Below, piece after piece: positions 15,176-24,203 of a stretch of DNA of 50,023 nucleotides. The notes below the pieces were generated by a model. That model did not search any database. It saw only the letters and a list, made by a program, of their open reading frames with translations, and was not told the origin of the DNA. The stretch's first letter is position 1, and each line of letters begins with the position of its first letter. Location of the stretch: NCBI GenBank assembly GCA_945957605.1, contig CAMFLR010000029.1:1-50023 (forward strand). Direction: 5' to 3'. Origin of the DNA: an uncultured Isosphaeraceae bacterium (GTDB lineage: Bacteria > Planctomycetota > Planctomycetia > Isosphaerales > Isosphaeraceae). Position numbers and translations under genes: made by a program.

Positions 15176-16747
15176 ATGGCCGACGACCGTCGTATCCGAA
15201 TCTTTGACACCACCTTGCGCGATGGCGAGCAATCGCCGGGCGCAAGTATGAACCAGGCCGAGAAGATCGAAGTCGCCCGCGCGCTCGCCGCGCTCGGCGT
15301 CGATATCATCGAGGCCGGCTTCCCCATCGCCAGCCCCGGCGACTTTGAATCGGTCCGCGCGATCGCGACCGAAATCACCGGCGCCAGCATTTGCGGCCTC
15401 GCCCGCTGCAACGAACGCGACATCGAGCGCGCCTGGGAAGCCCTCAAGTTCGCCCAGAAGCCACGCATCCACGTCTTCCTCGCCACGTCCGCCATCCATC
15501 GCGAACACAAGCTCAAGATGACGACCGCCCAGGTTGTCGAGCGCGCGGTTCAAAGCGTCAAGCAGGCCAAAAGCTGCTGTGCCGACGTCGAGTTCAGCCC
15601 CGAAGATGCCGCTCGCACTGAAGTCGAATTCCTCTGCGAAGTCGTCGAAGCCGCCATCGCCGCTGGCGCAACCACGGTGAACATTCCCGATACCGTCGGC
15701 TACGCCACGCCTACCGGCTATGCCAAGGTCATCAAGACCCTGTTCGATCGCGTCCCCAATATCAATGACGCAATCGTGAGCACCCACTGCCATAACGATT
15801 TGGGGATGGCCGTCGCCAATAGTTTGGCGGCGTGTGAAGTCGGTGCGCGTCAGGTTGAATGCACGATCAACGGCATAGGCGAGCGAGCTGGTAATGCTGC
15901 GCTCGAAGAGATCGTCATGGCGCTCAAGACGCGTTTCGATTTCTACGGCCTGTCAACGAACATCCGTACCGAACGCCTCTATCCCCTGAGCCGGATGGTG
16001 TCGTCGATCACCGGCTTGAAGGTTCAACGCAACAAGGCGATCGTCGGCCAGAATGCGTTTGCCCACGAGGCCGGCATTCACCAGGACGGCATGCTGAAAG
16101 AGCGATCGACGTATGAAATCATGCGTCCCGAAGAAGTTGGCGTGCCCAAGACCGACCTTGTGCTGGGCAAGCACTCGGGTCGCCATGCTTTGCGCGATCG
16201 CGTGACGGAGTTGGGCTATCACCTGTCGGACGAGCAGCTCGAAGTCTTGTTCAACGACTTCAAGGCGCTGGCGGATAAGAAGAAGGAAGTGTACGACGAA
16301 GACCTGGTCGTGCTGATCGAGAAACACATCCAGGACGTTACGCCGCACTGGAAGCTGTTGAGCATGCACACGACGGCCGGTACGGGAATTCTCCCAACCG
16401 CCACCGTATCGATTCAACGGCCCGACGGACAGGTCGTACAGGACGCTGCAATTGGCGACGGTCCGGTCGATGCCATCTTCAAGGCAGTCGAGCGCGTGAC
16501 GGGCATCGCCGCGAACTTGCGGGAATTCGCCGTGCGAGGCGTGACCGCCGGCAAAGATGCGCAGGGCGAAGTGTCGCTGGAGTTGGAAGTCGAGAGCGAC
16601 GATCGCACCTTCCGCGGCCGTGCGGCTTCGACCGACATCATCGAAGCGTCGGCCGAAGCCTATATCAACGCGGTCAATGCGATTCTCACCAGGCGCGAAC
16701 GGGATCAGCCTCGTGAAGTGATTGGCCGGCCGGGTGCTGGTGCCTGA
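15176..16747 (+). CDS. leuA: 2-isopropylmalate synthase
   Basis: The protein has 523 residues, normal for LeuA type 1. The enzyme condenses acetyl-CoA with 2-oxoisovalerate, the first committed step of leucine synthesis, in the cytoplasm. The N-terminal DRE-TIM barrel begins with FDTTLRDGEQSPGASM (about 10-25); the metal-binding motif is STHCHNDLGMAVANS (about 201-215); GIGERAGNAALEE (about 235-247) and GQNAFAHEAGIHQDGM (about 299-314) follow. Residues about 365-510 form the LeuA dimer/regulatory domain, with TVSIQRPDGQ and DGPVDAIFKAV, where leucine usually gives feedback inhibition. So both enzyme feedback and the upstream attenuator would control the pathway by leucine. No other leu genes lie next to it; a strong terminator follows. 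Confidence 0.96.
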   Translation: MADDRRIRIFDTTLRDGEQSPGASMNQAEKIEVARALAALGVDIIEAGFPIASPGDFESVRAIATEITGASICGLARCNERDIERAWEALKFAQKPRIHVFLATSAIHREHKLKMTTAQVVERAVQSVKQAKSCCADVEFSPEDAARTEVEFLCEVVEAAIAAGATTVNIPDTVGYATPTGYAKVIKTLFDRVPNINDAIVSTHCHNDLGMAVANSLAACEVGARQVECTINGIGERAGNAALEEIVMALKTRFDFYGLSTNIRTERLYPLSRMVSSITGLKVQRNKAIVGQNAFAHEAGIHQDGMLKERSTYEIMRPEEVGVPKTDLVLGKHSGRHALRDRVTELGYHLSDEQLEVLFNDFKALADKKKEVYDEDLVVLIEKHIQDVTPHWKLLSMHTTAGTGILPTATVSIQRPDGQVVQDAAIGDGPVDAIFKAVERVTGIAANLREFAVRGVTAGKDAQGEVSLELEVESDDRTFRGRAASTDIIEASAEAYINAVNAILTRRERDQPREVIGRPGAGA

Positions 16748-16779
16748 TTCGCATACCAATCGTCACGTCCTAATTACAT

Positions 16780-16826
16780 CGGCCGTCGTGGATTCTCAAC
16801 GGATCCACGGCGGCCGTTTGCTTTTG
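16780..16826 (+). terminator. Intrinsic terminator after leuA
   Basis: CGGCCGTCGTGGAT pairs with ATCCACGGCGGCCG (one wobble) around a 9-nt loop, followed by TTTGCTTTT. It isolates leuA from the DUF1559 genes. Confidence 0.85.
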
Positions 16827-16978
16827 TGCGGGTTTGCTTTGATTGGTCAGCGAATTCGACGCCCACTTAAGTTTGAATTTGTTAGGGATACGCGGGCCGC
16901 GGTAAGACAACGGTGCATATCTGCCTCTTTCTATCGGGTTCGACAATTCGTGTCCCTCTACTCGACTGGAGTCGTTCC

Positions 16979-18070
16979 ATGGTGCGCCCTCTCGCGCCTC
17001 GGAAAGGTTTCACGCTGATCGAGCTGCTGGTCGTTATTGCGATCATTGCAGTTCTGATCGCCCTGTTGTTGCCCGCGGTTCAAGCCGCTCGTGAAGCGGC
17101 CCGCAGATCTCAGTGCGTGAACAATCTGAAACAGATTGGCCTGGGATTGCACAATTATCACAGCGTCCACAACGTCTTCCCGCTCGGTGCCAGCAGCACC
17201 ATCTACGACGCGACGCTCGTGTACAACGTCAAACAGAACTTCAGCGCTCACGCGTTGATGCTCAACTACCTGGAACAAACCCAGGTGTACAACGCCATCA
17301 ACTTCAGTCTCGGCTGCGAAGACAGCACCAGCACTCTTGCTTACCGAGTCAACAGCACGGGAACCAACGCGGTCATCAACATCTTTATCTGCCCGTCCGA
17401 TCCGAACGGAGGCAAAGCCGACCACAACAACACGTCAAACACGAACAACTACTATGCATGCGTCGGCACGACGATGAACTTCTCGGCCATTACCGACGCC
17501 ATGCTCAACACGAAGTCGCTGAACTGGCCCAGCACGGGCATGTTCACCTTCCAGACGTCGTACGGCATTGCGGCTTGCGTCGACGGCACGTCGAACACCA
17601 TCGCGTTTGCCGAGGCGGTCGTCGGCACACAACAGCTTCAGATGCGCCAGCGCCGAATTGGCTTCAATACGGTGTCCGGATTGACGCCATCGCTGCTATT
17701 CGACGCCTCGACGAATCCCGCGCTCGCCAATGCGGGGCTCGCGGCCTGCTCGGCCGTTTGGCGGACGGGCACCGGCGGCAGTCTCGACCTCCAGCGCGGG
17801 GAGAACTGGGCGCACGGTTGCCTGGCGATGACCATGTTCAATACGATCGCCACGCCCAACGACTTCAATGACGAATGGACCCACTGCTCGGCAATCGGCT
17901 CGACCGCGCGCGCCGCTGTGAGTAATGCTGACAGCTATCACCCCGGCGGTGTGAACGGGATGATGGCCGACGGCAGCGTCCGTTTCTTCAAGGACACGAT
18001 CAGCCAGCGCACCTGGTGGGCGCTCGGCACTCGGGCCAATAACGAGGTCATCTCGGCCAGCAGTTACTAA
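16979..18070 (+). CDS. DUF1559 prepilin-like protein, first of three
   Basis: The protein has 363 residues from the ATG at 16979 (MVRPLAPRKGFTLIELL), preceded by CTGGAG; an upstream in-frame ATG lacks support. The N-terminus is a type IV prepilin/pseudopilin signal: basic residues, cleavage after the Gly of KGFTLIE and a hydrophobic helix, then AVQAAREAARRSQCVNNLKQIGL, the family signature. The C-terminal part has HPGGVNGMMADGS, the H-X9-DG motif typical of DUF1559, and ends EVISASSY. The central 200 residues are rich in Asn, Thr and Cys and probably form the exported beta-rich domain. Planctomycetes carry dozens of such genes; their role in surface or pseudopilus structures is not settled. 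Two paralogues follow within 4 kb. Confidence 0.9.
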   Translation: MVRPLAPRKGFTLIELLVVIAIIAVLIALLLPAVQAAREAARRSQCVNNLKQIGLGLHNYHSVHNVFPLGASSTIYDATLVYNVKQNFSAHALMLNYLEQTQVYNAINFSLGCEDSTSTLAYRVNSTGTNAVINIFICPSDPNGGKADHNNTSNTNNYYACVGTTMNFSAITDAMLNTKSLNWPSTGMFTFQTSYGIAACVDGTSNTIAFAEAVVGTQQLQMRQRRIGFNTVSGLTPSLLFDASTNPALANAGLAACSAVWRTGTGGSLDLQRGENWAHGCLAMTMFNTIATPNDFNDEWTHCSAIGSTARAAVSNADSYHPGGVNGMMADGSVRFFKDTISQRTWWALGTRANNEVISASSY

Positions 18071-19092
18071 CACTGGCTGACCGCGAAAGCCGCGCGCTCG
18101 CATTCTTCTGCGACCAAGCGCACGGCCGTGGCGAAATACCTCGAGAATCCTCGGGGACGCGGGCTGCTGCGCGCTGGCTCAAACTGGCCTTCGCGATCGA
18201 CGTTCCCCTGTCTGATTAAGCGCGTATCTGTGATACACGCCAGCCGTCACCCCTATCACCCGAGTTTTGCCGCTCGGATGGTAATCGTACGGGATTCCGG
18301 GGCCAGAAGTCGCGTACGGAATCCTTGTTTTGCTGTGACGAAGCCGCGACCGACGCCGCTCGCGACTTCGTTGCTGCAACTCAACATCCGCTTACATCGC
18401 CAGAGCAATCTACACATATCGAAACAAAAGTTTCCGCTACAGTCATGACCATGATGCTCCATGATCATCGCGGAGCGTGCCGCATTGCGCGCTGATTTAT
18501 TAATTATGTTCAAGCTTCGACTTATTGCTTCGACCTTTTGTCTCAAGTTCGCCAGTGGTTTTCATAACTAGTCGTAAGTCGATGTTATAAAGACGAATAC
18601 GTCTCGACCAGTTTGAAATGAAGTCGAGCATTCGCACGTCATCTCGCGATAATTCGTGTCGAGATTCATCTGCGTTCCTCATTTATTGACTCAAAGTCAA
18701 ATTGACGTCATCAAAATAAATGCGAATTAATCAAGATTTATTAATCGTTGGTTACATAATAAATTGATAAATTCTGGGCCACTTTTCCGTCACGCATTCT
18801 TGACAGTCAACATGCAATTGGGATAGTTACTAAATTGGCACTTTTCTCGTCTCATTCAGCCCGACAACTCGTTGCATCCCGAACGGCGCACTCAGCGTTG
18901 TTCGTTCTCGTCCCCCCGTGAGAAACCGCGCCCTCTCCGCGGTCCGGATCGGTGTGCGCGAACGCTTCATCTGAGCACGTGATCGTTTAATAGACCTTTG
19001 CAATTCTCTCCGAGAACAAAGGGATGGATGGGGCTGCGCCTTGAGATTTCGTCGTCTTCATACTGCTAGAGGTTGAGCAAGGAGTCCCGCCC
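18071..19092. other. 1-kb non-coding gap with an AT-rich island
   Basis: No gene is convincing here. The stretch from about 18480 to 18835 is much richer in A and T than the surrounding DNA, with many TTAAT/ATTAA strings, and contains a small hairpin AGACG-aata-CGTCT near 18592. The rest is normal in composition. The island probably holds the promoter of the second DUF1559 gene, and its base composition is unlike any other gap in the window. Confidence 0.5.
18800..18829 (+). promoter_or_regulatory. Candidate promoter for the second DUF1559 gene
   Basis: A perfect TTGACA is followed after 18 bp by TAGTTA, at the right edge of the AT-rich island. The resulting untranslated leader would be about 255 nt. 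The -10 box matches only 4 of 6 positions. Confidence 0.35.
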
Positions 19093-20187
19093 ATGCGCTC
19101 ACGTTTTCGCGGATTTACTTTGATCGAGCTACTGGTCGTGATCGCGATCATCGCGGTCCTGATCGCATTGTTATTGCCCGCCGTCCAGGCAGCGCGCGAA
19201 GCCGCGCGTCGTAGCCAATGCGTCAACAATCTGAAGCAGATCGGCCTCGCAATGCACAACTATCACGACGTCAACGGCTCGTTCCCGATGGGTTCGGGGC
19301 AGTGCATGACGTCGGTTGGCTCGCCCTTCAACGTACTCACCTCTAAGAGCGGTTTGAGTGCCCACACGGCGATGCTGCCGCAGCTCGAGCAAACCACGAT
19401 TTACAACGCGATCAACTTCAACTTTGGCACCGACGAAACGACTACCGACTATTACTGCGCGGTGAATCTCACTGCACAGCGTGCCCAGATCAACGTGTTC
19501 GTCTGCCCGTCCGACCTCAACGGCGGCGAGTTGCTCACGAACGCGTTCACATCGGCCACGAACAACTATTTCGCCTCGGTCGGCACGTCGACCTATCTCA
19601 CGAACGGTGGTAGCACCAACCTCCCAGCCGCAGCCCCGATGGCGACGCTGCCCACGACCGGCCTCTTCGCGTTCCAGCAGTCGTACAACCTCGCGACCTG
19701 CGTCGACGGCACGTCGAACACGATCGCCTTCGTCGAGTCGACGGTCGGCAATCCCAACGCGGTGCTGGGCAAGGCGAACATCGGTATCGTCAGCATTCCG
19801 GCCGCCGGCGCGGCTGCGCAATTCTACGATGCTTCGGCGAATCCGGCGGCGACCATCGCTGGCCTTACGGGTTGCAGCAACGCCTGGCAACAGCAGCAGG
19901 GCGCGGTCGACAACCAGCGCGGTAAGACCTGGTTCCACGGCTCGATGGCGTTCACACTCATCAACACCGTTGCGACGCCGAACTCGGCGAACTGGACCTA
20001 TTGCAGCGGCAGCACATCTGGCTCGGCCGCGACCTACAGCGAAGCGGATAGCTATCACTCGGGCGGCGTGAACACGCTGATGGGCGATGGCAGCGTGAAG
20101 TTCATCAAGAACTCAATCAGCCAGAAGACCTGGTGGGCTCTCGGCACCAAGGGTCTCGGCGAAGTCATCAGCGCCGACGCCTATTGA
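19093..20187 (+). CDS. DUF1559 prepilin-like protein, second of three
   Basis: The protein has 364 residues. It starts MRSRFRGFTLIELL at an ATG preceded by AAGGAG, the best Shine-Dalgarno of the three. The first 60 residues are almost identical to the first paralogue, including SQCVNNLKQIGLAMHNYHDV. The middle shares scattered motifs with paralogue one (an NVFVCPSD-type strand near 135, a CVDGTSNTIAFVES strand near 210). The C-terminus has HSGGVNTLMGDGS (H-X9-DG), then KNSISQKTWWALGTKG and EVISADAY. These two are thus closer to each other than to the third. Expected location: exported through a type II/IV pilus-like system after prepilin peptidase cleavage. Confidence 0.9.
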   Translation: MRSRFRGFTLIELLVVIAIIAVLIALLLPAVQAAREAARRSQCVNNLKQIGLAMHNYHDVNGSFPMGSGQCMTSVGSPFNVLTSKSGLSAHTAMLPQLEQTTIYNAINFNFGTDETTTDYYCAVNLTAQRAQINVFVCPSDLNGGELLTNAFTSATNNYFASVGTSTYLTNGGSTNLPAAAPMATLPTTGLFAFQQSYNLATCVDGTSNTIAFVESTVGNPNAVLGKANIGIVSIPAAGAAAQFYDASANPAATIAGLTGCSNAWQQQQGAVDNQRGKTWFHGSMAFTLINTVATPNSANWTYCSGSTSGSAATYSEADSYHSGGVNTLMGDGSVKFIKNSISQKTWWALGTKGLGEVISADAY

Positions 20188-20292
20188 GCAATCGTCGATG
20201 AATTCACAGGTTCAGACCTGCCGGAATTCTTCGCGCCATGCGTTGTTCATTTCTCAATTCATAATGCCCGTTCATGATTCGGAGTCCATTCG

Positions 20293-21306
20293 ATGAGACG
20301 TCGAGGCTTTACGCTGATTGAATTGCTGGTCGTGATTGCGATCATCGCTGTGCTGATCGCCCTGTTGCTCCCCGCCGTGCAAGCAGCGCGCGAGGCTGCT
20401 CGCCGCAGCCAGTGCACGAATAATATGAAGCAGCTCGGCCTGGCCTTGCATAACTACAACTCGTCCAACAACTGCTTCCCGGCTGGCCGTCCTGGCGACG
20501 ACCCGATAAATAACGACTCGAACGCCGCCAGCGGCTGGGTTTCCGTGCTCGGCCAGCTCGAGCAGCAGCCGTTGTTCAACGCGTGGAATTTCAGCCTCAC
20601 GTGGAATGATCCGTCGGTGAGCGGTGTGTACGCTGCCTCGTGCATTCCCGCGGCGAACACCACGGTCGCCGCCACGAATCTTGGCGTGTTCACTTGCCCG
20701 AGCGATGTCCGGCAGTTGCCGTTCATCAGCACCGCCAGCTCGACCCGCAACGACATCCCGCACGTCGCCCAGATGGCGATTTCGTCGTACTCCGGTTGCG
20801 CGGGGGTGCTTGGGCCGCCGAGCACCGGTGCGGACAGCCTTTCGGCATTCGGCGTTTCGTACTCAGTTAGCGACGTCAAGCACCTGAACGAAGGGTTCTG
20901 GGATTACGGCCTGCCGCGGAAGATGAAGAGCTTCACCGACGGCACCAGCACTACGTTCGCCGTGGGTGAAGTCGCGTGGAACAACGACGGCTCGTGGGTT
21001 GGTGCTCAGATCACCTCGAATTGCTCGGGCAACAACCCGAACTTCAACGCCTGGACGACCACCCTGCGTCACGCTTCGAACTTCCGCGAAACCAAGAATC
21101 CGCTCAACTCGATGCCGGGCGTTGGCTACTCGAACGGCGGCATTTGCGGCACCAGCGGCGCCTTCGGCAGCCGTCACGCCGGCGGAGCGAACTTCCTGTT
21201 CGTTGACGGCTCGGTTCGCTTCATCAAGAATTCGATTAACATGCCCACCTACTGGGCCCTCTCGACCCGCGCCGACGGCGAAGTGGTGAGCTCGGACCAG
21301 TATTAA
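20293..21306 (+). CDS. DUF1559 prepilin-like protein, third of three
   Basis: The protein has 337 residues and begins MRRRGFTLIELL. It keeps the prepilin helix and AAREAARRSQCTNNMKQLGLALHNYN, but the central domain differs strongly from the other two (FTCPSDVRQLPFIS near 135, an AVGEVAWNNDGSW strand near 220). The C-terminus has HAGGANFLFVDGS (H-X9-DG) and ends EVVSSDQY. It lies 105 bp after the second paralogue; the gap has a short hairpin (CAGGT-TCAG-ACCTG at about 20207) without a T-run, so read-through is likely. The lipoprotein gene follows after 26 bp and is probably in the same transcript. Confidence 0.9.
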   Translation: MRRRGFTLIELLVVIAIIAVLIALLLPAVQAAREAARRSQCTNNMKQLGLALHNYNSSNNCFPAGRPGDDPINNDSNAASGWVSVLGQLEQQPLFNAWNFSLTWNDPSVSGVYAASCIPAANTTVAATNLGVFTCPSDVRQLPFISTASSTRNDIPHVAQMAISSYSGCAGVLGPPSTGADSLSAFGVSYSVSDVKHLNEGFWDYGLPRKMKSFTDGTSTTFAVGEVAWNNDGSWVGAQITSNCSGNNPNFNAWTTTLRHASNFRETKNPLNSMPGVGYSNGGICGTSGAFGSRHAGGANFLFVDGSVRFIKNSINMPTYWALSTRADGEVVSSDQY

Positions 21307-21332
21307 GTTAACGTCCAGGAGAGACTGATCTC

Positions 21333-21800
21333 ATGCGATATTCGGATTTGCGCGGGCTTGCAATCGCCACAGCCTCAGGTGCGCTCGCGACGCTTGCGCT
21401 CGCGCTGCCAGGCTGCGGTGGCGACCCCGACCAACTGCCCGTCGCCAAGGTTTCGGGCACTTTGTCGGTCGACGGCAAGCCCGTGAACAAGGGAACCGTT
21501 TTCTTCACGCCGCTCAATAAGAAGGGGCGGCCGGCGACGGGAGCGGTGACCGACGGTAAGTTCACCCTTTCGACCTACAGCGAAAACGATGGCGCCGTGA
21601 TTGGTAAGCACCGCGTCGCCGTTGACGTGAGTGAAGAAGTGCCCACCAAGGACGGCGATACGACGAGCAAGTCGCTGGTTCCCAAGAAGGTGACCTCGCC
21701 CGACACGTCGGGAATCGAACTCGAGATTCCCAGCGCTGGGCGGCCCAACCTTCAAATCGACGTCCTCACTGCCGGCGGTGCGAAAGTCAAGGAAGAGTAA
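21333..21800 (+). CDS. Small lipoprotein paired with DUF1559 genes (carboxypeptidase-regulatory-like fold)
   Basis: The protein has 155 residues. The N-terminus carries a signal peptide ending in a lipobox (ALPGCGGD, Cys about 28), so it should be lipid-anchored. The rest matches the small planctomycete proteins that often follow DUF1559 genes: VSGTLSVDGKPVNKGTVFFTP, then a GAVTDGKFTLSTY strand and a GKHRVAVDV strand, the pattern of a transthyretin-like/carboxypeptidase-regulatory beta-sandwich. The 26-bp spacing contains CAGGAGAG, a good Shine-Dalgarno. A strong terminator ends the unit. It probably supports the surface structure formed by the DUF1559 proteins; the exact role is not known. 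Confidence 0.88.
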   Translation: MRYSDLRGLAIATASGALATLALALPGCGGDPDQLPVAKVSGTLSVDGKPVNKGTVFFTPLNKKGRPATGAVTDGKFTLSTYSENDGAVIGKHRVAVDVSEEVPTKDGDTTSKSLVPKKVTSPDTSGIELEIPSAGRPNLQIDVLTAGGAKVKEE

Positions 21801-21819
21801 GTTCGTCCGTCAAAAGAGT

Positions 21820-21855
21820 GCCCAGCCTCGATGGTGAGGCTGGGCATTTTTTTTG
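21820..21855. terminator. Strong terminator between convergent genes
   Basis: TGCCCAGCCTC (21820-21830) pairs perfectly with GAGGCTGGGCA (21837-21847) around GATGGT, followed by TTTTTTTT. On the minus strand the run after the stem is poor in T, so it mainly serves the plus-strand lipoprotein unit and not the chitinase-like gene. Confidence 0.93.
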
Positions 21856-21866
21856 GAACTTGCCGA

Positions 21867-24203
21867 TCAGCCTGCGAACGTCTCGAAAATCTTCGAGAAC
21901 GCGTAAGGCTGCTGGACGATGCTGCTCGACGTCGTTTCAACGTACTTGATCGCCCCGTTGGGGTTTTGCTGGTCGCGATTGAGCGACCACATGGCGATCC
22001 GGCCGATCCCCTTTTGCTTCGCCCAGGTCGTCAACTGCTGGGCGGCGGCGAGATCGAAGACTTCGTTGGTATCGTCGTTGAGACCGATCATTGGCGTGAT
22101 GCCAACCATCGACCATAACTGTGCGTCGGTGGGAGCTGCGCCATAGACCTGCCGCAACTGATTGAACAGGCTTGTACCAGCCTGGATCGCATAGGTTCCC
22201 ATTTGCCCCGATGGATTAGGAGCGGCCGATTCGCCGTAATCCATCGCCATCACGTTCACGCCGCCCAGGCGAACTCCATACTTCACGGCCGATTGCACGG
22301 AGTACAAACCATCGGCCGTGAGACCCGTCGGCAAGACGGGAAGCGTCAGCCAGACTTCAAGCGGCTTGTTGGCCGCCGCCATGTCTTTCTGCACGAGCGC
22401 GAGCGCCTGCGAACGGCGGTCAATCGCGGCGTAATCGGCCGCGGCTGCACCTTCGATATCAAAATCAATATGCGTAAGACCATACGCATTGATCACGGTT
22501 TCATACGCATTCTTGAGCGCATTGACGTCCGCGATCACCTCGGCAAGCTCCTGATTGGCCGCGCCGCCGAACGAAACCATCACATCGCCGCCAATCGCCC
22601 GAAGCGCGGTGACCTGGTTGCGTAACGCCACGTCGAACGCGCCGCCGTTTACCTCGTAGTCGCTATACCCACCCCATGCCGGTTTGTTGGCCGAATCGGC
22701 CACGATGAACGCCAGCGTGAAATCCTTCACGCCTCCCGCATTCGCCGCATTCACGAGGTTGTAGGTGGGATAGAGCGTCATATCGACGTATGGCGAAAAC
22801 TCGTGTGCCGTCCAGGTTGGCGCAGCCGGTGGAGCGAGCACGGTTACGTTCACAGTGCCGGTCGCGGTGCCGCCCTGGGCATCGGTCGCCGTGTAGGTGA
22901 AGGTGTCGCTTCCGGTGAATGACGTAGCGGGCGTGTAGGTGATCGTCTTGTCAGAATTGATCACCACACTCCCGTTCTTGGGCTGGGCGACTGCCCCGAG
23001 CAATAGCGCCAAGCCGTTGGGGTCACTATCATTCGCGAGTACGTTGATGTTCACAGCCTGACCCTGATACGTCGAGGCTGTGTCGTTCACAACAACCGGC
23101 GGCTTGGCCGTCGTTCCGCCCCCTCCACCACCGCTAATTGGCGGCGTGAGTACGAAATTCGTGGGCGCGACCGTTCCACCTCCGGGACTCGCGGTAAAGC
23201 CGAACGAAACTGTTGCGCCGGGCGCGATCGAGTTATTCCAGCTTGCGGGAACGACCACATATTTCGTTCCAACGTGGCTTGAAATCGTCGCGTTCCAGAT
23301 CGAGCTAATCGTCCCGCTGAAGTCGAACGCGAGCGACCAGTTATTTACGGAAGTCGTACTCGTGTTCTTGATATCGATCTCACCATTAAAGCCGCTTCCC
23401 CAGTCTGACGTATTGAGGAAAGTAATACTGCCGGTCGCGGGTGGCGCGTTCAGATTGTGGATCGTCCCCACCGCTTGCGTCGTACCCAACGTCACGCCGC
23501 TCGGACTCGAAAAATTGAGCGCGAACGTGCTGTCCGCCTTCCACTGAGGATTCTTGAGCACCGGCACACTAATCGTCTTCGACGTCTGTCCCGCTGCGAA
23601 AACGAGCGTGCCTGATGTCGCCGTGTAGTCGGTTCCGGCCTTCGCGGTGCCGTCTGCTGTCGTGTAGGCAACTTGCACGGAAGACGTCGCCGCCTGGCTC
23701 AGACTCACGGTGAAGGTTTCAGTTCCACCGTTTGATGCGCTGACGTTGGCCGTGGCGTTTGTCGACGTGAGGGCGGGCGTTGAAGTCGCACCGAGCGCGA
23801 CACCATTGAGGATGTAGTTCGACGCCAGGGGCGCGGGCCCGCCGGGCGCCGAGACGAAGCCGAACGCCAGCGTGCTCGAAGGCGCGATGTTTGTATCCCA
23901 ACTCAGGCCCGTCACTGTGTAATGATTGCCGACATGTTGGGTTACTTGCGCGTTCCAGATCGACGAGATCGTGCCGGGCAGGTCGAACTGAAGCTGCCAG
24001 TTGGAGACGGACGTCGTTTGCGTGTTGTTCAGGCTGATCTGCGCCTGATAGCCGGAACCCCAGTCGTTCTGCACGGCGTAGCTTGCCGTTACTCCGGAGA
24101 GCAACACGCGCTCGTCCATCGCCTCAAGCTGCAAAGCATATTTGAATGCACGCCGGGTGTGCGTGGCGTGCATCCCACGTCGACGATGTGTCTGCCTTGC
24201 CAT
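21867..24203 (-). CDS. Multidomain GH18 chitinase-like surface protein
   Basis: The protein has 778 residues. It opens with a basic stretch and LEAMDERVLLS (about 27-37), the short planctomycete N-terminal motif of large exported proteins. Then follow a CBM2-like domain (about 40-135, with NDWGSGYQAQISLNN and two conserved Trp), a Calx-beta domain (about 150-250, VAYTTADGTAKAGTDY), a second CBM2-like domain (about 258-350, SDWGSGFNGEIDIKN), a cadherin-like/Big-type domain (about 370-455, NDSDPNGLAL and GSDTFTYTATDAQGG) and a GH18 barrel (about 465-775). The GH18 catalytic motif reads HIDFDIEG, with Glu584 as the expected acid, and VNVMAMDYG follows. It probably breaks down chitin or a similar glycan at the cell surface. 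AGGAGG precedes the ATG. It stands alone on the minus strand. Confidence 0.9.
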   Translation of the reverse strand: MARQTHRRRGMHATHTRRAFKYALQLEAMDERVLLSGVTASYAVQNDWGSGYQAQISLNNTQTTSVSNWQLQFDLPGTISSIWNAQVTQHVGNHYTVTGLSWDTNIAPSSTLAFGFVSAPGGPAPLASNYILNGVALGATSTPALTSTNATANVSASNGGTETFTVSLSQAATSSVQVAYTTADGTAKAGTDYTATSGTLVFAAGQTSKTISVPVLKNPQWKADSTFALNFSSPSGVTLGTTQAVGTIHNLNAPPATGSITFLNTSDWGSGFNGEIDIKNTSTTSVNNWSLAFDFSGTISSIWNATISSHVGTKYVVVPASWNNSIAPGATVSFGFTASPGGGTVAPTNFVLTPPISGGGGGGTTAKPPVVVNDTASTYQGQAVNINVLANDSDPNGLALLLGAVAQPKNGSVVINSDKTITYTPATSFTGSDTFTYTATDAQGGTATGTVNVTVLAPPAAPTWTAHEFSPYVDMTLYPTYNLVNAANAGGVKDFTLAFIVADSANKPAWGGYSDYEVNGGAFDVALRNQVTALRAIGGDVMVSFGGAANQELAEVIADVNALKNAYETVINAYGLTHIDFDIEGAAAADYAAIDRRSQALALVQKDMAAANKPLEVWLTLPVLPTGLTADGLYSVQSAVKYGVRLGGVNVMAMDYGESAAPNPSGQMGTYAIQAGTSLFNQLRQVYGAAPTDAQLWSMVGITPMIGLNDDTNEVFDLAAAQQLTTWAKQKGIGRIAMWSLNRDQQNPNGAIKYVETTSSSIVQQPYAFSKIFETFAG

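Noticed and set aside
18128..18448. A 106-codon plus-strand frame in the gap after the first DUF1559 gene
   Set aside because: No Shine-Dalgarno, no motif, odd composition and partial overlap with an equally open minus-strand frame.
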